From contig NZ_JAUTDN010000017.1 in assembly GCF_030646155.1 (NCBI RefSeq), forward strand, positions 1 through 64,000: DNA of 64,000 nt, written 5' to 3'. The translations under genes and the position numbers were made by a program. The first letter of the stretch is position 1. Each line of letters begins with the position of its first letter. Source of the DNA: Conexibacter sp. CPCC 205762. Lineage in GTDB: Bacteria > Actinomycetota > Thermoleophilia > Solirubrobacterales > Solirubrobacteraceae. The notes under the pieces are model-generated. The model made no database searches, was not told the origin of the DNA, and was given only the letters and a program-made list of their open reading frames with translations. Below are positions 26,239-36,490 of the stretch, piece after piece.

Positions 26239-26251
26239 ACGCGTTGCTTCT

Positions 26252-26279
26252 AGCACATAGCACGCATAGATCTTGTGCT
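26252..26279. promoter_or_regulatory. Putative LysR operator between divergent genes
   Basis: AGCACA (26252-26257) and TGTGCT (26274-26279) form an inverted repeat with a 16-bp spacer in the 69-bp gap between the LysR gene and the SnoaL-like gene. Locally AT-richer than the surroundings. Function is inferred from position. Confidence 0.45.
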
Positions 26280-26307
26280 TCTGGCATCGGGCGAGCAGGC
26301 TCACCCC

Positions 26308-26673
26308 ATGAGCACGACACGTGAACAGGCCAGCACCCCCGAAGACCTCGCCCGCCTCTTCGTCGAGCGCGCCAACGCGCGCGACGCCGACGGCCTCGCG
26401 GCGCTCTACGCCGACGACGCCGTGATGGGCTTCCCGCCCGGCCGGCAGACCGTCGGCCGCGCCGCGATCAGGCAGGTGCTGGAGCAGATGCTGCAGCACG
26501 CGCCGCTGCCGTTCCCGCGCGAGCAGCCGCTGCCGACGCTGATCCACGGCGACCTCGCGCTGACCGCGACGCAGCCGAGCGACGGCACGGGCGGTCGCGC
26601 CCAGGTCGCCCGGCGCCAGCCCGACGGCAGCTGGCTGCGGATCCTCGACCGGCCCGAGGCCGGCGGCGCCTGA
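26308..26673 (+). CDS. SnoaL/NTF2-like protein
   Basis: A 121-residue cone-fold (NTF2-like) protein: TPEDLARLFVERANARDADGLAALYADDAVMGFPPGRQTVGRAAIRQVLEQML is a classic SnoaL/DUF4440 start, with beta strands after. Such domains bind small molecules or catalyse isomerisation or hydrolysis; the ligand is unknown. I prefer ATG 26308 to a start at 26275, which would run into the operator. It is probably controlled by the divergent LysR regulator. Confidence 0.85.
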   Translation: MSTTREQASTPEDLARLFVERANARDADGLAALYADDAVMGFPPGRQTVGRAAIRQVLEQMLQHAPLPFPREQPLPTLIHGDLALTATQPSDGTGGRAQVARRQPDGSWLRILDRPEAGGA

Positions 26674-26741
26674 GCGCCGTCAGTCGACGGCGGACGCGCC
26701 GACGTCGCCGTCGAGCAGCGTCCGCTCCGAGGAGCCCGCGC

Positions 26742-28001
26742 TCAGCCGTCCATGAACTGCTTGACCGCGCGCTGCTTGTCGGCGTCGGAGACGACGAGGC
26801 CGGAGCCGCCGTCGGGCAGCGTCTCGTAGCCGGATGGTCTCAGCACGCGCGTCGGCGGCGAGCCGCCGAGCGCCGCGGCGCCGAAGAAGCCCATCAGCGT
26901 CGGGCCGCCCATGTCGGTCCGCATCGCCTTCGGCGCCGCCCACGAGACCCACGGCAGGCGGAAGAAGGTCGTCGGCGAGAACGCCTTGCTCTTCATCCCC
27001 GCGAGGATCTGCTGCTGGCGCTTGGCGCGCGTGAGGTCGTCCTCGGCCGGGTTGCACGAGTTCTTGCGCGTGCGCGCCAGCACCAGCGCCTGCTCGCCGT
27101 CGAGGTGGTGGGTGCCGCGTCTGAGGTTGAGCGTCCAGCCGCCGTTGGATCTGCCGCCGGAGATCTCCGAGCAGACGCGGTCGGTCGTCACGTTGATGCC
27201 GCCGAGCGCGTCGATCAGCTTCGGGAAGTTGTCGAAGTCGACCTCGATCAGGTGGTTGATCGGCACGCCGAGGTAGGCCTCGATCGTGTCGATCGACAAC
27301 GCCGCGCCGCCGAACGCGTAGGCGGCGTTGATCTTCTGGCGGCCGTGGCCGGGGATGTCGACGATCGTGTCGCGCGGGATCGACAGTCGCGCCGACTTCC
27401 CGCCTCCGACGCGCCACAGCATGATCGAGTCCGAACGGCTCGGCCCGCTCGTCGAGGCGCCCGGCTCCTTCGAGCCCTTCTGGCGCTGGTCGGAGCCGAG
27501 GATGAGGATGTTGTTGGCCGACCACAGCGGGTAGCCGGCGTCGGTCAGCGCCGCCTTGGCGGAGTCGGAGACCTTGCCCTTCTGGATCTGCGCGCTGACG
27601 AGGAACAGCACCATCGACAGCGCCAGCCAGGCGCCGATCGCCAGCACGACCCACTTGACGACGCGCCGCGGCGTGATCCCGCGCCCGCCGCGCCGCCGGC
27701 CGCGCCCCGGCAGGCCCGGAAGTCGTCGGCCGCCGCCTCCGCCACGCCCGTCGTCGTCCCAGCCGCCGTCGCCACCGCCGGGCGCGGGCTCGCCGAAGCT
27801 GTCGTCCTCGCCGCGCAGGCGCGACAGGAAGCCGCGCGGCCTGGCGCGGTAGGTCGTGTACGACGGCTCGTCAGCGGAGTCGCCCGAGGGGCGGTCGGCT
27901 GGGCGCTCGGCGCGGCGGGATCGGTCGTCCTCGCCGGCGCGGTAGACGCGGTACGAGGGCTCGTCGCCGCGGCCTGGGGGATCGTCGCGGTGATCTGCCA
28001 T
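26742..28001 (-). CDS. LytR-CpsA-Psr (LCP) family cell-wall ligase
   Basis: A 419-residue LCP protein. The long cytoplasmic N-terminus is acidic/Arg-rich and contains two copies of a short motif (EPSYRVYRA and EPSYTTYRA) plus a Gly-rich stretch. One membrane helix (VVKWVVLAIGAWLALSMVLF) is followed by the extracellular LCP domain: ILILGSDQR, SDSIMLWRV, SIPRDTIVDIPGHGRQKINAAYAFGG and LARTRKNS. LCP enzymes attach anionic glycopolymers to peptidoglycan. ATG at 28001 is preceded by a GTG two codons upstream that is also possible. The divergent neighbour is glucokinase. Confidence 0.93.
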   Translation of the reverse strand: MADHRDDPPGRGDEPSYRVYRAGEDDRSRRAERPADRPSGDSADEPSYTTYRARPRGFLSRLRGEDDSFGEPAPGGGDGGWDDDGRGGGGGRRLPGLPGRGRRRGGRGITPRRVVKWVVLAIGAWLALSMVLFLVSAQIQKGKVSDSAKAALTDAGYPLWSANNILILGSDQRQKGSKEPGASTSGPSRSDSIMLWRVGGGKSARLSIPRDTIVDIPGHGRQKINAAYAFGGAALSIDTIEAYLGVPINHLIEVDFDNFPKLIDALGGINVTTDRVCSEISGGRSNGGWTLNLRRGTHHLDGEQALVLARTRKNSCNPAEDDLTRAKRQQQILAGMKSKAFSPTTFFRLPWVSWAAPKAMRTDMGGPTLMGFFGAAALGGSPPTRVLRPSGYETLPDGGSGLVVSDADKQRAVKQFMDG

Positions 28002-28024
28002 GTGCACGTCTATAGTGCCGCACC

Positions 28025-28990
28025 ATGTCGGCCGACTGCGTAATCGGCGTCGACCTCGGGGGCACGAAGGTGCTCGCCGGCGTGCTCGACGAAGAGATGA
28101 ACGTCCACAACCGCGTGTACCGCCCGGTGCATGGATTGCCCCAGGGCGAGCTGATCGACACGATCGTCGGCGCGGTCGAAGAGGTGCGCGAGGCGGCCGG
28201 GCGAGAGATCTCCGCCGCCGGCTTCGGCATCCCCTGCTTGATCGACCAGCGCACCGGCGTCGCGAAGATGGCGGTCAACCTGCCGATCAGAGACATGCCC
28301 TTCCGCGACGTGATGGCCGAGCGGCTGGGCCTGCCGGTCCACGTCGACAATGACGCCAACATGGCGGCGCTGGCCGAGTTCCGCGCCGGCGCGGCGCAGG
28401 GCGTCACCGACGCGGTCGTGCTGACGATCGGCACCGGCATCGGCGGCGGCCTGATCCTCGGCGGCCAGCTCTACCGCGGCTCGATCGGCGCGGGCGCCGA
28501 GCTCGGCCACATGGTGATCGACAGAGACGGCCCGCGCTGCCAGGGCAACTGCCCCAACCACGGCTGCCTCGAGGTGCTCGCCTCCGGCACGGCGCTGGCG
28601 CGCGAGGGCGCGCGGATCGCCGCCGAGCGGCCCGGCTCGCTGCTCGGCAGAGCGCTCGCCGACGGCCGCACCGTCAACGGCGCGCTCGTGACCGAGCTGG
28701 CGCACGACGGCGACCAGGCGGCGATCGACACGCTCGCGCTGATCGGCCGCAACCTCGGCGTCGGGATCGCCAACTACCTCAACATCTTCAACCCCGACGT
28801 CGTCGTGATCGGCGGCGGGGTGATCGCCGCCGGCGAGCTGCTGATGGGCCCGGCGCGTGACGAGGCGACCAGCCGCGCGCTGCCGACGATGGCCGAGCAC
28901 GCGAGGATCGTCACCGCCTCGTTCGGCCCCGAGGCCGGCATGGTCGGCGCCGGCGCGCTCGCGCTCGACGAGCTGCGCAAGGTCGGGTGA
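28025..28990 (+). CDS. glk: ROK-family glucokinase
   Basis: A 321-residue ROK kinase that phosphorylates glucose with ATP. VIGVDLGGTKVLAGVLD is the phosphate-binding start; ELGHMVI and the zinc motif CQGNCPNHGCLE identify ROK sugar kinases, and the lack of a DNA-binding domain excludes a ROK repressor. Substrate by family is glucose, not proven. A TATAGT box lies 8 nt before the ATG (leaderless pattern). The GTG of rsmI overlaps its stop. Confidence 0.92.
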   Translation: MSADCVIGVDLGGTKVLAGVLDEEMNVHNRVYRPVHGLPQGELIDTIVGAVEEVREAAGREISAAGFGIPCLIDQRTGVAKMAVNLPIRDMPFRDVMAERLGLPVHVDNDANMAALAEFRAGAAQGVTDAVVLTIGTGIGGGLILGGQLYRGSIGAGAELGHMVIDRDGPRCQGNCPNHGCLEVLASGTALAREGARIAAERPGSLLGRALADGRTVNGALVTELAHDGDQAAIDTLALIGRNLGVGIANYLNIFNPDVVVIGGGVIAAGELLMGPARDEATSRALPTMAEHARIVTASFGPEAGMVGAGALALDELRKVG

Positions 28991-29805
28991 GCCCGATGGC
29001 GGGGCGCCTGATCGTCTGCCCGACGCCGATCGGCAACCTCGAGGACGTCACCCTGCGCGTCCTCTCCGCGCTGCGCGAGGCCGACCTGATCGCCTGCGAG
29101 GACACGCGCCGCACGCGCGTGCTGCTCGACCGCTACGGCGTCGGCGGCGAGCTGCTCAGCTACCACGAGCACAACGAGCGCGACCGCGCCGCCGAGCTGG
29201 TCAGACGGATGCAGGCCGGCGCCAACGTCGCGCTCGTCTCCGACGCCGGCATGCCGCTCGTCTCCGACCCCGGCTTCCTGCTCGTGCAGGCGTGCGTCGC
29301 CGCCGGGCTGGCGGTCGAGGTGCTGCCGGGGCCGAGCGCGGCGCTGGCGGCGCTGGTCGCCTCCGCGCTGCCGGCCGAGCGCTGGCGCTTCGCCGGCTTC
29401 CTGCCGCGCAAGAGAGGCGAGCTGAAGGAGTCGTTCGCGACCGACGAGACGCTCGTCGCGTTCGAGTCGCCGAACCGGCTCGCCGCCTCGCTGGCGGTGC
29501 TGGCGGAGCTCGATCCGCAGCGGCCGGTCGCCGTCTGCCGCGAGCTGACGAAGCTGCACGAGGAGGTCGTGCGCGGCACTGCCGCCGAGCTGGCGGAGCG
29601 CTACGCTGCCGAGGCGCCGCGCGGAGAGGTCGTGCTCGTCGTCGGCGCCGCCACGCCGGTCGCGCCGGAGTTGGGCCCCGCGCTGGTGGCGCTCAGAAGA
29701 CTCGTCGAGGCGGGCGCGAAGGCCCGTCCGGCGGCTGCGGCGGTGTCGGAGCTGACCGGCGTCGCGGCCAACGATCTCTACCGCGCCCTGACCGCGGGCA
29801 AGTAG
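28987..29805 (+). CDS. rsmI: 16S rRNA 2'-O-methyltransferase RsmI
   Basis: A 272-residue SAM-dependent methylase that modifies cytidine 1402 of 16S rRNA. LIVCPTPIGNLEDVTLRVLSAL and EDTRRTRVLLDRY are signature blocks, with SDAGMPLVSDPGFLLV and LPGPSAALAAL for the SAM pocket. GTG at 28987 overlaps the glk stop (GTGA), and an ATG three codons in is an alternative start. Co-transcribed with glk. Confidence 0.96.
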   Translation: MSPMAGRLIVCPTPIGNLEDVTLRVLSALREADLIACEDTRRTRVLLDRYGVGGELLSYHEHNERDRAAELVRRMQAGANVALVSDAGMPLVSDPGFLLVQACVAAGLAVEVLPGPSAALAALVASALPAERWRFAGFLPRKRGELKESFATDETLVAFESPNRLAASLAVLAELDPQRPVAVCRELTKLHEEVVRGTAAELAERYAAEAPRGEVVLVVGAATPVAPELGPALVALRRLVEAGAKARPAAAAVSELTGVAANDLYRALTAGK

Positions 29806-29830
29806 TCGCAAGCGCCACGAACGCGCTATT

Positions 29831-29845
29831 GTCCGACCATCGGAC
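29831..29845. promoter_or_regulatory. Inverted repeat upstream of sdhCAB
   Basis: GTCCGA (29831-29836), CCA, TCGGAC (29840-29845). It overlaps the end of a TATTGT box (29827-29832), so it would cover the probable transcription start of sdhCAB. A candidate operator; the regulator is unknown. Confidence 0.45.
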
Positions 29846-29908
29846 GATCTCGTCCGTGGGCAAGGCGCGAGGCCCCCCGTCAGCGCGCCCCAGACCACTT
29901 TTCGGAGA

Positions 29909-30673
29909 ATGCTCGTCACAGACGGAACACGTGCCCGACGGTCGGGCCTGCGCGAGCTGTGGGACTCGTCGATCGGCAAGAAGATCGCCGTCGCCGTCTC
30001 CGGCGGCATCCTCGTCGGCTATGTCGTGCTGCACATGCTCGGCAACCTCAACTCGCTGTACGGACCGGGCAACGGCGACGCCCGCGTCGACGACTACGCC
30101 CACTGGCTGCGCACCTTCGGCGAGCCGCTGCTGCCCTACGGCTTCGTGCTGTGGGCGGTGCGCGTGCTGCTGCTCGCGGCCCTCGTCGTCCACGTGACCG
30201 GCATCGTCCAGCTGCGCGCCCGCAGCCGCGCCGCCCGCGGCGGCCACCCGGCCCGCCGCATCGGCCGCAGCTTCTCGGCCGCGACGACGATCGTCACCGG
30301 CTCGCTGCTGCTGGCCTTCATCGTCTTCCACATCCTGCAGTTCACGACGCTGACGATCGACGTCACGCCGCTGCACGAGGGTGCGGTCTACGCGAACCTC
30401 TACAACGCCTTCCAGAAGTGGTACTTCGTGCTGCTGTACGTGCTGGCGGTCGGCTCGCTCGGCTTCCACCTGCGGCACGGCGTCTGGAGCGCGGTGCAGA
30501 CGCTCGGCTTCGACTCGCCCGAGAAGAACCAGGCGATCCGCCGCACCGCCGGCGCGCTCGCCGTCTTCGTCGTGGTCGGGTTCGTGCTTGTGCCGGTGCT
30601 GTTCTGGACCGGCGCCCTGTCGGCGCCCGACGTCGCCAACACGCAGGCATCGATCACGGTGGTGGCCCGATGA
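29909..30673 (+). CDS. sdhC: Succinate dehydrogenase cytochrome b subunit
   Basis: A 254-residue membrane anchor of the Bacillus/Wolinella (single-subunit, di-haem) type. About five membrane helices, with candidate haem histidines in [24 protein letters not shown] and GFHLRHG. It passes electrons to menaquinone in the respiratory complex. ATG at 29909 has GGAG only one base away, so the true start is slightly uncertain. First gene of sdhCAB, and it overlaps sdhA by ATGA. Confidence 0.94.
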   Translation: MLVTDGTRARRSGLRELWDSSIGKKIAVAVSGGILVGYVVLHMLGNLNSLYGPGNGDARVDDYAHWLRTFGEPLLPYGFVLWAVRVLLLAALVVHVTGIVQLRARSRAARGGHPARRIGRSFSAATTIVTGSLLLAFIVFHILQFTTLTIDVTPLHEGAVYANLYNAFQKWYFVLLYVLAVGSLGFHLRHGVWSAVQTLGFDSPEKNQAIRRTAGALAVFVVVGFVLVPVLFWTGALSAPDVANTQASITVVAR

Positions 30674-32592
30674 GCAGCACCTTCACGCTCGACGCGAAGA
30701 TCCCGGCGGGCCCGATCGAGGGCAAGTGGAACAGCTGGCTCGACGCGCACAGACTGGTCGGCCCGCGCAACCGCGCCAGCCACACCGTGATCGTCGTCGG
30801 CACCGGCCTCGCCGGCGCCTCGGCGGCCGCCTCGCTGGCGGCGCAGGGCTACCGCGTCAAGTCGTTCTGCTTCCAGGACTCGGCCCGTCGCGCCCACTCG
30901 ATCGCGGCCCAGGGCGGCATCAACGCCGCCAAGGACTACGCCAACGAGGGCGACTCGATCCGGCGCCTGTTCGTCGACACGATCAGAGGCGGCGACTTCC
31001 GCGCCCGCGAGGCGAACGTCTGGCGGCTCGCCGAGCTGTCGGCCAACATCGTCGACCAGGCGGTCGCGCAGGGCGTCCCGTTCAACCGCGAGTACGGCGG
31101 CCAGCTCGCCACCCGCTCGTTCGGCGGCGTGCTCGTCCAGCGCACCTTCTACTCGCGCGGCCAGACCGGCCAGCAGCTGCTGCTCGGCGCCTACTCGGCG
31201 CTGCAGCACCAGGTCGCCAGCGGCAACGCGAAGATCTACAACCGCCACGAGATGCTCGACGTCGTCACCGTCGACGGCGAGGCGCGCGGCATCATCGCCC
31301 GCAACCTCGTGACCGGCGAGCTGGAGCGCCACGCCGCCGACGCGGTCGTGCTCGCCTCCGGCGGCTACACGAACGTCTACTACCTGTCGACGAACGCGAT
31401 GAACTCGAACGTCACGGCGGCCTGGCGCGCGCACAAGCGCGGGGCGCTGATGGCGAACCCCTGTTACACGCAGATCCACCCGACCTGCATCCCGCAGTCG
31501 GGCGAGTACCAGTCGAAGCTGACGCTGATGTCGGAGTCGCTGCGCAACGATGGCCGCGTCTGGGTCCCGCGCAGAGGCAGAGACTCGCGCCCGCCCGCGC
31601 AGATCCCCGAGGCCGAGCGCTACTACTTCCTCGAGGAGCGCTACCCGGCCTTCGGCAACCTCGTCCCGCGTGACGTCGCCTCGCGCGCCGCCAAGATCGT
31701 CTGCGACGAGGGTCTCGGCGTCGGCGGCACCGGCCGCGGCGTCTACCTCGACTTCCGCGACGCGATCGACACGGTCGGCAGAGCGACGGTCCAGGGCAAG
31801 TACGGCAACCTCTTCGACATGTACCACCGCATCACCGCGGAGGACCCGTACGAGACGCCGATGATGATCTACCCGGCCCCGCACTACGCAATGGGCGGCC
31901 TGTGGGTCGACTACGAGCTGCAGACGACGATCGACGGCCTGTTCGCGGTCGGTGAGGCGAACTTCTCCGACCACGGCGCCAACCGCCTCGGCGCCAGCGC
32001 GATGATGCAGTGCCTCGCCGACGGCTACTTCATCGTCCCGCACACGGTCACGAACCACATCGCCAGACGCGGCGGCATCGTCGACGACAGACACGAGGCG
32101 TTCGAGCGGACCGAGCAGGAAGTGCAGGACCGCATCGCGCGCCTGATCAACGTCAACGGCACGACCGCGCCGCAGGTGATCCACCGCGAGCTCGGCAACG
32201 TCATGCTCGACAAGTGCGGCATGTCGCGCACGGCGGAGGGCCTGACCGAGGCGATCGAGCGGATCCATCAGATCCGCGACGAGTTCTGGAACGACGTGCG
32301 CGTCGACGGCAGGGCCGACGAGCTGAACCAGAGCCTCGAGCTGGCCGGCCGCGTCGCCGACTTCATCGAGCTGGCCGAGGTGATGTGCCTCGACGCGCTC
32401 AAGCGCGAGGAGTCGGCCGGCGGCCACTTCCGCGAGGAGCACCAGACGCCGGACGGCGAGGCGCTCCGCGACGACGACAGATTCGCGTCGGTGACCGCGT
32501 GGGAGTACGGCGGCGAAGGCGGCATGCCGGTCGCCCACGAGGAGCCGCTGGAGTTCGAGAACGTCAAGCTCGCGACCCGGAGCTACAAGTGA
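30670..32592 (+). CDS. sdhA: Succinate dehydrogenase flavoprotein subunit
   Basis: A 640-residue flavoprotein oxidising succinate to fumarate. FAD-binding [10 protein letters not shown] near residues 44-53, the flavin-attachment block [12 protein letters not shown], substrate residues in [12 protein letters not shown] and [15 protein letters not shown], and the later [13 protein letters not shown]-terminal helical domain with [22 protein letters not shown]. Situated between sdhC and sdhB with overlapping stop and start codons on both sides. Confidence 0.97.
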   Translation: MSSTFTLDAKIPAGPIEGKWNSWLDAHRLVGPRNRASHTVIVVGTGLAGASAAASLAAQGYRVKSFCFQDSARRAHSIAAQGGINAAKDYANEGDSIRRLFVDTIRGGDFRAREANVWRLAELSANIVDQAVAQGVPFNREYGGQLATRSFGGVLVQRTFYSRGQTGQQLLLGAYSALQHQVASGNAKIYNRHEMLDVVTVDGEARGIIARNLVTGELERHAADAVVLASGGYTNVYYLSTNAMNSNVTAAWRAHKRGALMANPCYTQIHPTCIPQSGEYQSKLTLMSESLRNDGRVWVPRRGRDSRPPAQIPEAERYYFLEERYPAFGNLVPRDVASRAAKIVCDEGLGVGGTGRGVYLDFRDAIDTVGRATVQGKYGNLFDMYHRITAEDPYETPMMIYPAPHYAMGGLWVDYELQTTIDGLFAVGEANFSDHGANRLGASAMMQCLADGYFIVPHTVTNHIARRGGIVDDRHEAFERTEQEVQDRIARLINVNGTTAPQVIHRELGNVMLDKCGMSRTAEGLTEAIERIHQIRDEFWNDVRVDGRADELNQSLELAGRVADFIELAEVMCLDALKREESAGGHFREEHQTPDGEALRDDDRFASVTAWEYGGEGGMPVAHEEPLEFENVKLATRSYK

Positions 32593-33359
32593 ACTTCACA
32601 CTTCAGATCTGGCGCCAGGACCGTCCTGGCGACTCGGGGCGCTACGAGACGATCGAGGCGCACGAGATCGACGCCGAGGCGTCGTTCCTGGAGATGCTCG
32701 ACCAGGTCAACGAGCGTCTGATCGCGCAGGGCAGCCGCGCCGTCGCCTTCGACAGCGACTGCCGCGAGGGCATCTGCGGCGCCTGCTCGCTGACGATCGA
32801 CGGGCTGCCGCACGGTCCGCAGCAGGTCACCACCTGCCAGACGTACATGCGCGACTTCAGAGACGGCCAGACGATCAGAGTCGAGCCGTTCCGCAACAAC
32901 GCGTTCCCGGTCATGAGAGACCTCGTGACCGACCGCGGCGCGCTCGACCGCATCATCCAGTCCGGCGGCTACATCTCGACGTCGACCGGCCCGCAGCCGG
33001 AGCCGAACGCGATGCCGGTCAGCCCCGAGGTGCAGACGACGGCGATGGACGCCGCCATCTGCATCGGCTGCGGCGCCTGCGTCGCGGCCTGCCCCAACGG
33101 CGCGGCGATGCTGTTCACGGGCGCGAAGGTGACGCACCTCAACTCGCTCCCGCAGGGCCAGGCCGAGCGCGGCGACCGCGTCCGCTCGATGGTCCACCAG
33201 ATGGACGCGGAGGGCTTTGGCGGCTGCACGAACTTCGGCGAGTGCTCGCTGGCCTGCCCGCAGGAGATCTCGATCGACGTGATCGGGACGCTCAACCGCG
33301 AGTACCGCAAGGCCGTGCGCGACGAGAAGAAGGCCAGCAAGAAGATGGTCGCGCAGTAG
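32589..33359 (+). CDS. sdhB: Succinate dehydrogenase iron-sulfur subunit
   Basis: A 256-residue Fe-S protein linking the flavin to the quinone site. The 2Fe-2S ligands are C58, C63, C66 and C83 (CREGICGAC); the 4Fe-4S ligands are C158, C161, C164 and the 3Fe-4S set uses C168, C213, C219 and C223, following family pattern (exact assignments inferred). GTG at 32589 overlaps the sdhA stop. C-terminal tail Lys-rich. Typical length for the non-classical class. Confidence 0.96.
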   Translation: MNFTLQIWRQDRPGDSGRYETIEAHEIDAEASFLEMLDQVNERLIAQGSRAVAFDSDCREGICGACSLTIDGLPHGPQQVTTCQTYMRDFRDGQTIRVEPFRNNAFPVMRDLVTDRGALDRIIQSGGYISTSTGPQPEPNAMPVSPEVQTTAMDAAICIGCGACVAACPNGAAMLFTGAKVTHLNSLPQGQAERGDRVRSMVHQMDAEGFGGCTNFGECSLACPQEISIDVIGTLNREYRKAVRDEKKASKKMVAQ

Positions 33360-33393
33360 GACGAAGGCAGCGGCCGCTACTGTTCTCGGCCGC

Positions 33394-34899
33394 GTGTCCT
33401 ACTACGTCACAACCCCGATCTACTACGTCAACGCGCAGCCGCATCTCGGCCACGCGTACACGACGATCGCCGCCGACGTGCTGGCGCGGCATCAGCGCCA
33501 GCGCGGCGAGCAGGTCTTCTTCCTCACCGGCACCGACGAGCACGGCGAGCCGGTCGCGCTCGCGGCCGAGAGAGCCGGCGTCACGCCGAAGCAGCTGGCG
33601 GACAAGAACGCCGCTCGCTTCGAGGCGATGATGCCGCGGCTGAACGTCACCAACGACTTCTTCATCCGCACCTCCGACCCGCGTCACGTCAGACGCGTGC
33701 AGGAGGTGATGCAGCGGATCCACGACAACGGCTTCACCTACCTCGGCAGCTACGAGGGCTGGTACTGCCCCCGCTGCGCGGACTTCAAAAACGAGAACGA
33801 GATCGCCGAGGGCAACACCTGCCCGATCCACCACATCCCGCTGCTGCGCGAGTCGGAGGAGAACTGGTTCTTCAGACTCTCCGACTTCCAGGAGAGACTC
33901 GAGGCGCTGTACGCCGAGCGGCCGGACTGGGTCAAGCCCGAGTCGCGTCGCAACGAGGCGCTCGCCTTCGTCAAGGGCGGCCTGCGCGACGTCTCGCTCT
34001 CGCGCGGCAAGTTCACCTGGGGCGTGCCGGTCACGTGGGATCCCTCGCACGTCTTCTACGTCTGGTTCGACGCGCTGCTGAACTACTACACGGCGCTCTC
34101 GTTCGCGCGCGAGGGCGACGACCTGACCGACACCTTCTGGCCGGCCGACCTCCACATCATCGGCAAGGACATCCTCAAGTTCCACGCCGTCTACTGGCCG
34201 GCGATGCTGATGGCGGCGGGGATCGAGCTGCCGAAGGGCGAGATCGTCCACGGCTACCTGCTGCTCGACGGCGAGAAGATGTCGAAGTCGCTCGGCAACG
34301 TGCTCGACCCGTTCGACGTGATCGACAGATTCGGCACCGACGCGCTGCGCTTCTACTGCTTCCGCGAGGTCTCCTTCGGGCAGGACGGCTCGGTCTCGAC
34401 GACCGGCTTCGAGGCCCGCTACGAGTCCGAGCTGGCCAACGGCTACGGCAACCTCGCCAGCCGCACGGTCGCGATGGTCGGCCGCTATCGCGACGGCATC
34501 GTGCCGGCGGTCCCGGTCGACGCGGCGCTCGCCGCCGACTTCGACGGTCTCGCCGACACGGTCGCGCGGCTGCTCGACAGAGCGGAGCCGAGCCAGGCGC
34601 TGGAGGAGATCTGGGTGCGCGTGCGGCGGCTCAACAGATACGTCGAGGAGCGCGCGCCGTGGAAGCTGGCGAAGGACCCCGAGCAGGCGGCGCTGCTGGA
34701 TGAGACGCTGGCGACGCTCGCCGAGGGCCTGCGCGTCGTGACGGTGCTGCTGCACCCGTACATCCCGGAGACGGTCGACAAGCTGCTGGCGGCGCTGGAC
34801 CGGCCGTCGCTCGACTACGCGGGCGCGAGCTTCGCGGCCGACGGCTGGGGCACGCCGATCGCCGCGATCGAGCCGCTCTTCCCGAAGCCGCAGAGATGA
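33394..34899 (+). CDS. metG: Methionyl-tRNA synthetase
   Basis: A 501-residue class I synthetase. HIGH motif HLGH at residues 17-20; CPRC (residues about 127-130) and following Cys residues suggest a zinc-binding knuckle; KMSKS at 295-299; anticodon domain at the end. The C-terminal dimerisation domain found in E. coli is absent, as in many bacteria. GTG start with a TACTGT box 10 nt upstream. First gene of a tight cluster with tatD, rsmA and ispE. An ATGA overlap joins it to tatD. Confidence 0.97.
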   Translation: MSYYVTTPIYYVNAQPHLGHAYTTIAADVLARHQRQRGEQVFFLTGTDEHGEPVALAAERAGVTPKQLADKNAARFEAMMPRLNVTNDFFIRTSDPRHVRRVQEVMQRIHDNGFTYLGSYEGWYCPRCADFKNENEIAEGNTCPIHHIPLLRESEENWFFRLSDFQERLEALYAERPDWVKPESRRNEALAFVKGGLRDVSLSRGKFTWGVPVTWDPSHVFYVWFDALLNYYTALSFAREGDDLTDTFWPADLHIIGKDILKFHAVYWPAMLMAAGIELPKGEIVHGYLLLDGEKMSKSLGNVLDPFDVIDRFGTDALRFYCFREVSFGQDGSVSTTGFEARYESELANGYGNLASRTVAMVGRYRDGIVPAVPVDAALAADFDGLADTVARLLDRAEPSQALEEIWVRVRRLNRYVEERAPWKLAKDPEQAALLDETLATLAEGLRVVTVLLHPYIPETVDKLLAALDRPSLDYAGASFAADGWGTPIAAIEPLFPKPQR

Positions 34900-35648
34900 T
34901 CGACAGCCACACCCACGTCACCTCGTGCGCCGAGCCGGCGGCCGACCTCGTCGCCGCCGCGACGGAGGCCGGCGTCACGCGCCTGCTGACGATCGGCACC
35001 GACGGCGACTCCTGCCGCGCCGCGCTGCAGGTGGCGGAGGACTTCCCGCAGGTCTACGTCGGGATCGGCCGCCATCCCAACTCGGCGACCGGCTTCGACG
35101 ACGCCGACCTGGCCGAGCTGCGCGCGCTCGCGGCCCATCCGAAGTGCCGCGCGATCGGCGAGACCGGCCTCGACTTCTACCGCGACAACGCCCCCGAGGC
35201 CGATCAGCGGCGCGCCTTCAGCGCCCAGGTCGCGCTCGCGCGCGAGACCGCCAAGCCGCTCGTGATCCACACCCGCAGCGCCGACCAGCAGACGCTCGAC
35301 CTGCTCGACGCCGAGGCCGACGGGGTCAGAGTGATCCTGCACTGCTTCTCGATGGCCGACCGCGTCGACGAGTGCGTCGAGCGCGGCTACTGGATCTCGT
35401 TCGCCGGCAACGTCACCTACCCGGCCAACGGCGACCTGCGCAGCGCCGCGCTGCGCGTCCCGGCGAACCGGCTGCTGGTCGAGACCGACGCGCCGTACCT
35501 CAGCCCGCAGCCGGTCCGCAAGCAGCGCAACGTGCCCGCCAACGTCGTCCTGACGGCGCAGCTGATCGCCGTCGAGCGGCGCGTCGCCTACGACGAGCTG
35601 TCAGCGCAGGTCGAGGCCAACGCCGCCGAGCTGTTCGGCTGGTCGTGA
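34896..35648 (+). CDS. tatD: TatD-family deoxyribonuclease
   Basis: A 250-residue TIM-barrel metal hydrolase. MIDSHTHV provides the first metal histidines, IGETGLDFYRDN and LVIHTR, ILHCF and LLVETDAPYLSPQP the others. TatD-type nucleases act in DNA repair and RNA/DNA processing. ATG at 34896 overlaps the metG stop; the rsmA GTG overlaps its own stop. Many actinobacteria carry an rpf gene between tatD and rsmA; none is present here. Confidence 0.95.
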   Translation: MIDSHTHVTSCAEPAADLVAAATEAGVTRLLTIGTDGDSCRAALQVAEDFPQVYVGIGRHPNSATGFDDADLAELRALAAHPKCRAIGETGLDFYRDNAPEADQRRAFSAQVALARETAKPLVIHTRSADQQTLDLLDAEADGVRVILHCFSMADRVDECVERGYWISFAGNVTYPANGDLRSAALRVPANRLLVETDAPYLSPQPVRKQRNVPANVVLTAQLIAVERRVAYDELSAQVEANAAELFGWS

Positions 35649-36490
35649 GCGACCCGACGCAGCCCTCGCTGCGCCGGATGCGCCAGTTCGGCATCCGCCC
35701 CAACCGCGAGCTGGGCCAGAACTTCCTGATCGACTCGAACATCCTCGACGTGATCGAGCGGCTCGCCGGGCTGCAGCCCGACGACGTCGTGCTGGAGATC
35801 GGCGGCGGCCTCGGCGTCCTCTCCGAGCACCTCGCGCAGCGCGCCGCGCACGTCCACGTCGTCGAGGTCGACCGCATCCTCGAGGAGCCGCTGCGCGACG
35901 CGCTCGACCCGTTCGGCGCGCGCGCGACGCTGCACATGGGCGACGCGATGCAGCTGCAGATGGGAGCGCTCGACCCGCAGCCGACGAAGGTGATCGCCAA
36001 CCTGCCGTACGGGATCGCCGCCGGCTCGATCCTGAAGACGCTGGAGGACATCCCGAGCGCGACCCGCTGGATCGCGATGGTGCAGAAGGAGGTCGGCGAG
36101 CGGCTGGCCGCCAAGCCGGCCAGCGACGCCTACGGGATCCCCTCCGTGATCGCCCAGCTGGCGGCGGACGTGAGAGTCGAGCGGGCCGTCTCGCGGCGCG
36201 TCTTCTTCCCGGTCCCGAACGTCGACTCGGTGCTCGTCGGCCTGACCCGCACCGGCCCGGCCGCTCCGAGAGCGCTGCGCAGCTTCGTGCAGGGCGCCTT
36301 CGCCCACCGCCGCAAGACGCTCGCGAAGTCGGCCGGGATCGCCGGCGTCGGCTCGCCCGAGCGCGTCCGCGCCGCGCTGGAGCAGCTCGGCCACCCGCCC
36401 GACGTGCGCGCCGAGCGGCTCTCGCCGCAGCAGCTGCGCGCCCTCTGGGAGCTGCTGCGCGCCGACTCCGGCGAGGCGGCGGCCACGTGA
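35645..36490 (+). CDS. rsmA: 16S rRNA dimethyladenosine transferase RsmA (KsgA)
   Basis: A 281-residue SAM-dependent enzyme that dimethylates two adjacent adenosines near the 3' end of 16S rRNA. LGQNFLID precedes the SAM motif ILDVIERL/EIGGGLGVLSEHL, and the catalytic motif IANLPYGI is intact, followed by the helical C-terminal domain (FVQGAFAHRRKTLAKS). GTG at 35645 overlaps tatD, and the ispE GTG overlaps its stop. Confidence 0.96.
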   Translation: MSDPTQPSLRRMRQFGIRPNRELGQNFLIDSNILDVIERLAGLQPDDVVLEIGGGLGVLSEHLAQRAAHVHVVEVDRILEEPLRDALDPFGARATLHMGDAMQLQMGALDPQPTKVIANLPYGIAAGSILKTLEDIPSATRWIAMVQKEVGERLAAKPASDAYGIPSVIAQLAADVRVERAVSRRVFFPVPNVDSVLVGLTRTGPAAPRALRSFVQGAFAHRRKTLAKSAGIAGVGSPERVRAALEQLGHPPDVRAERLSPQQLRALWELLRADSGEAAAT

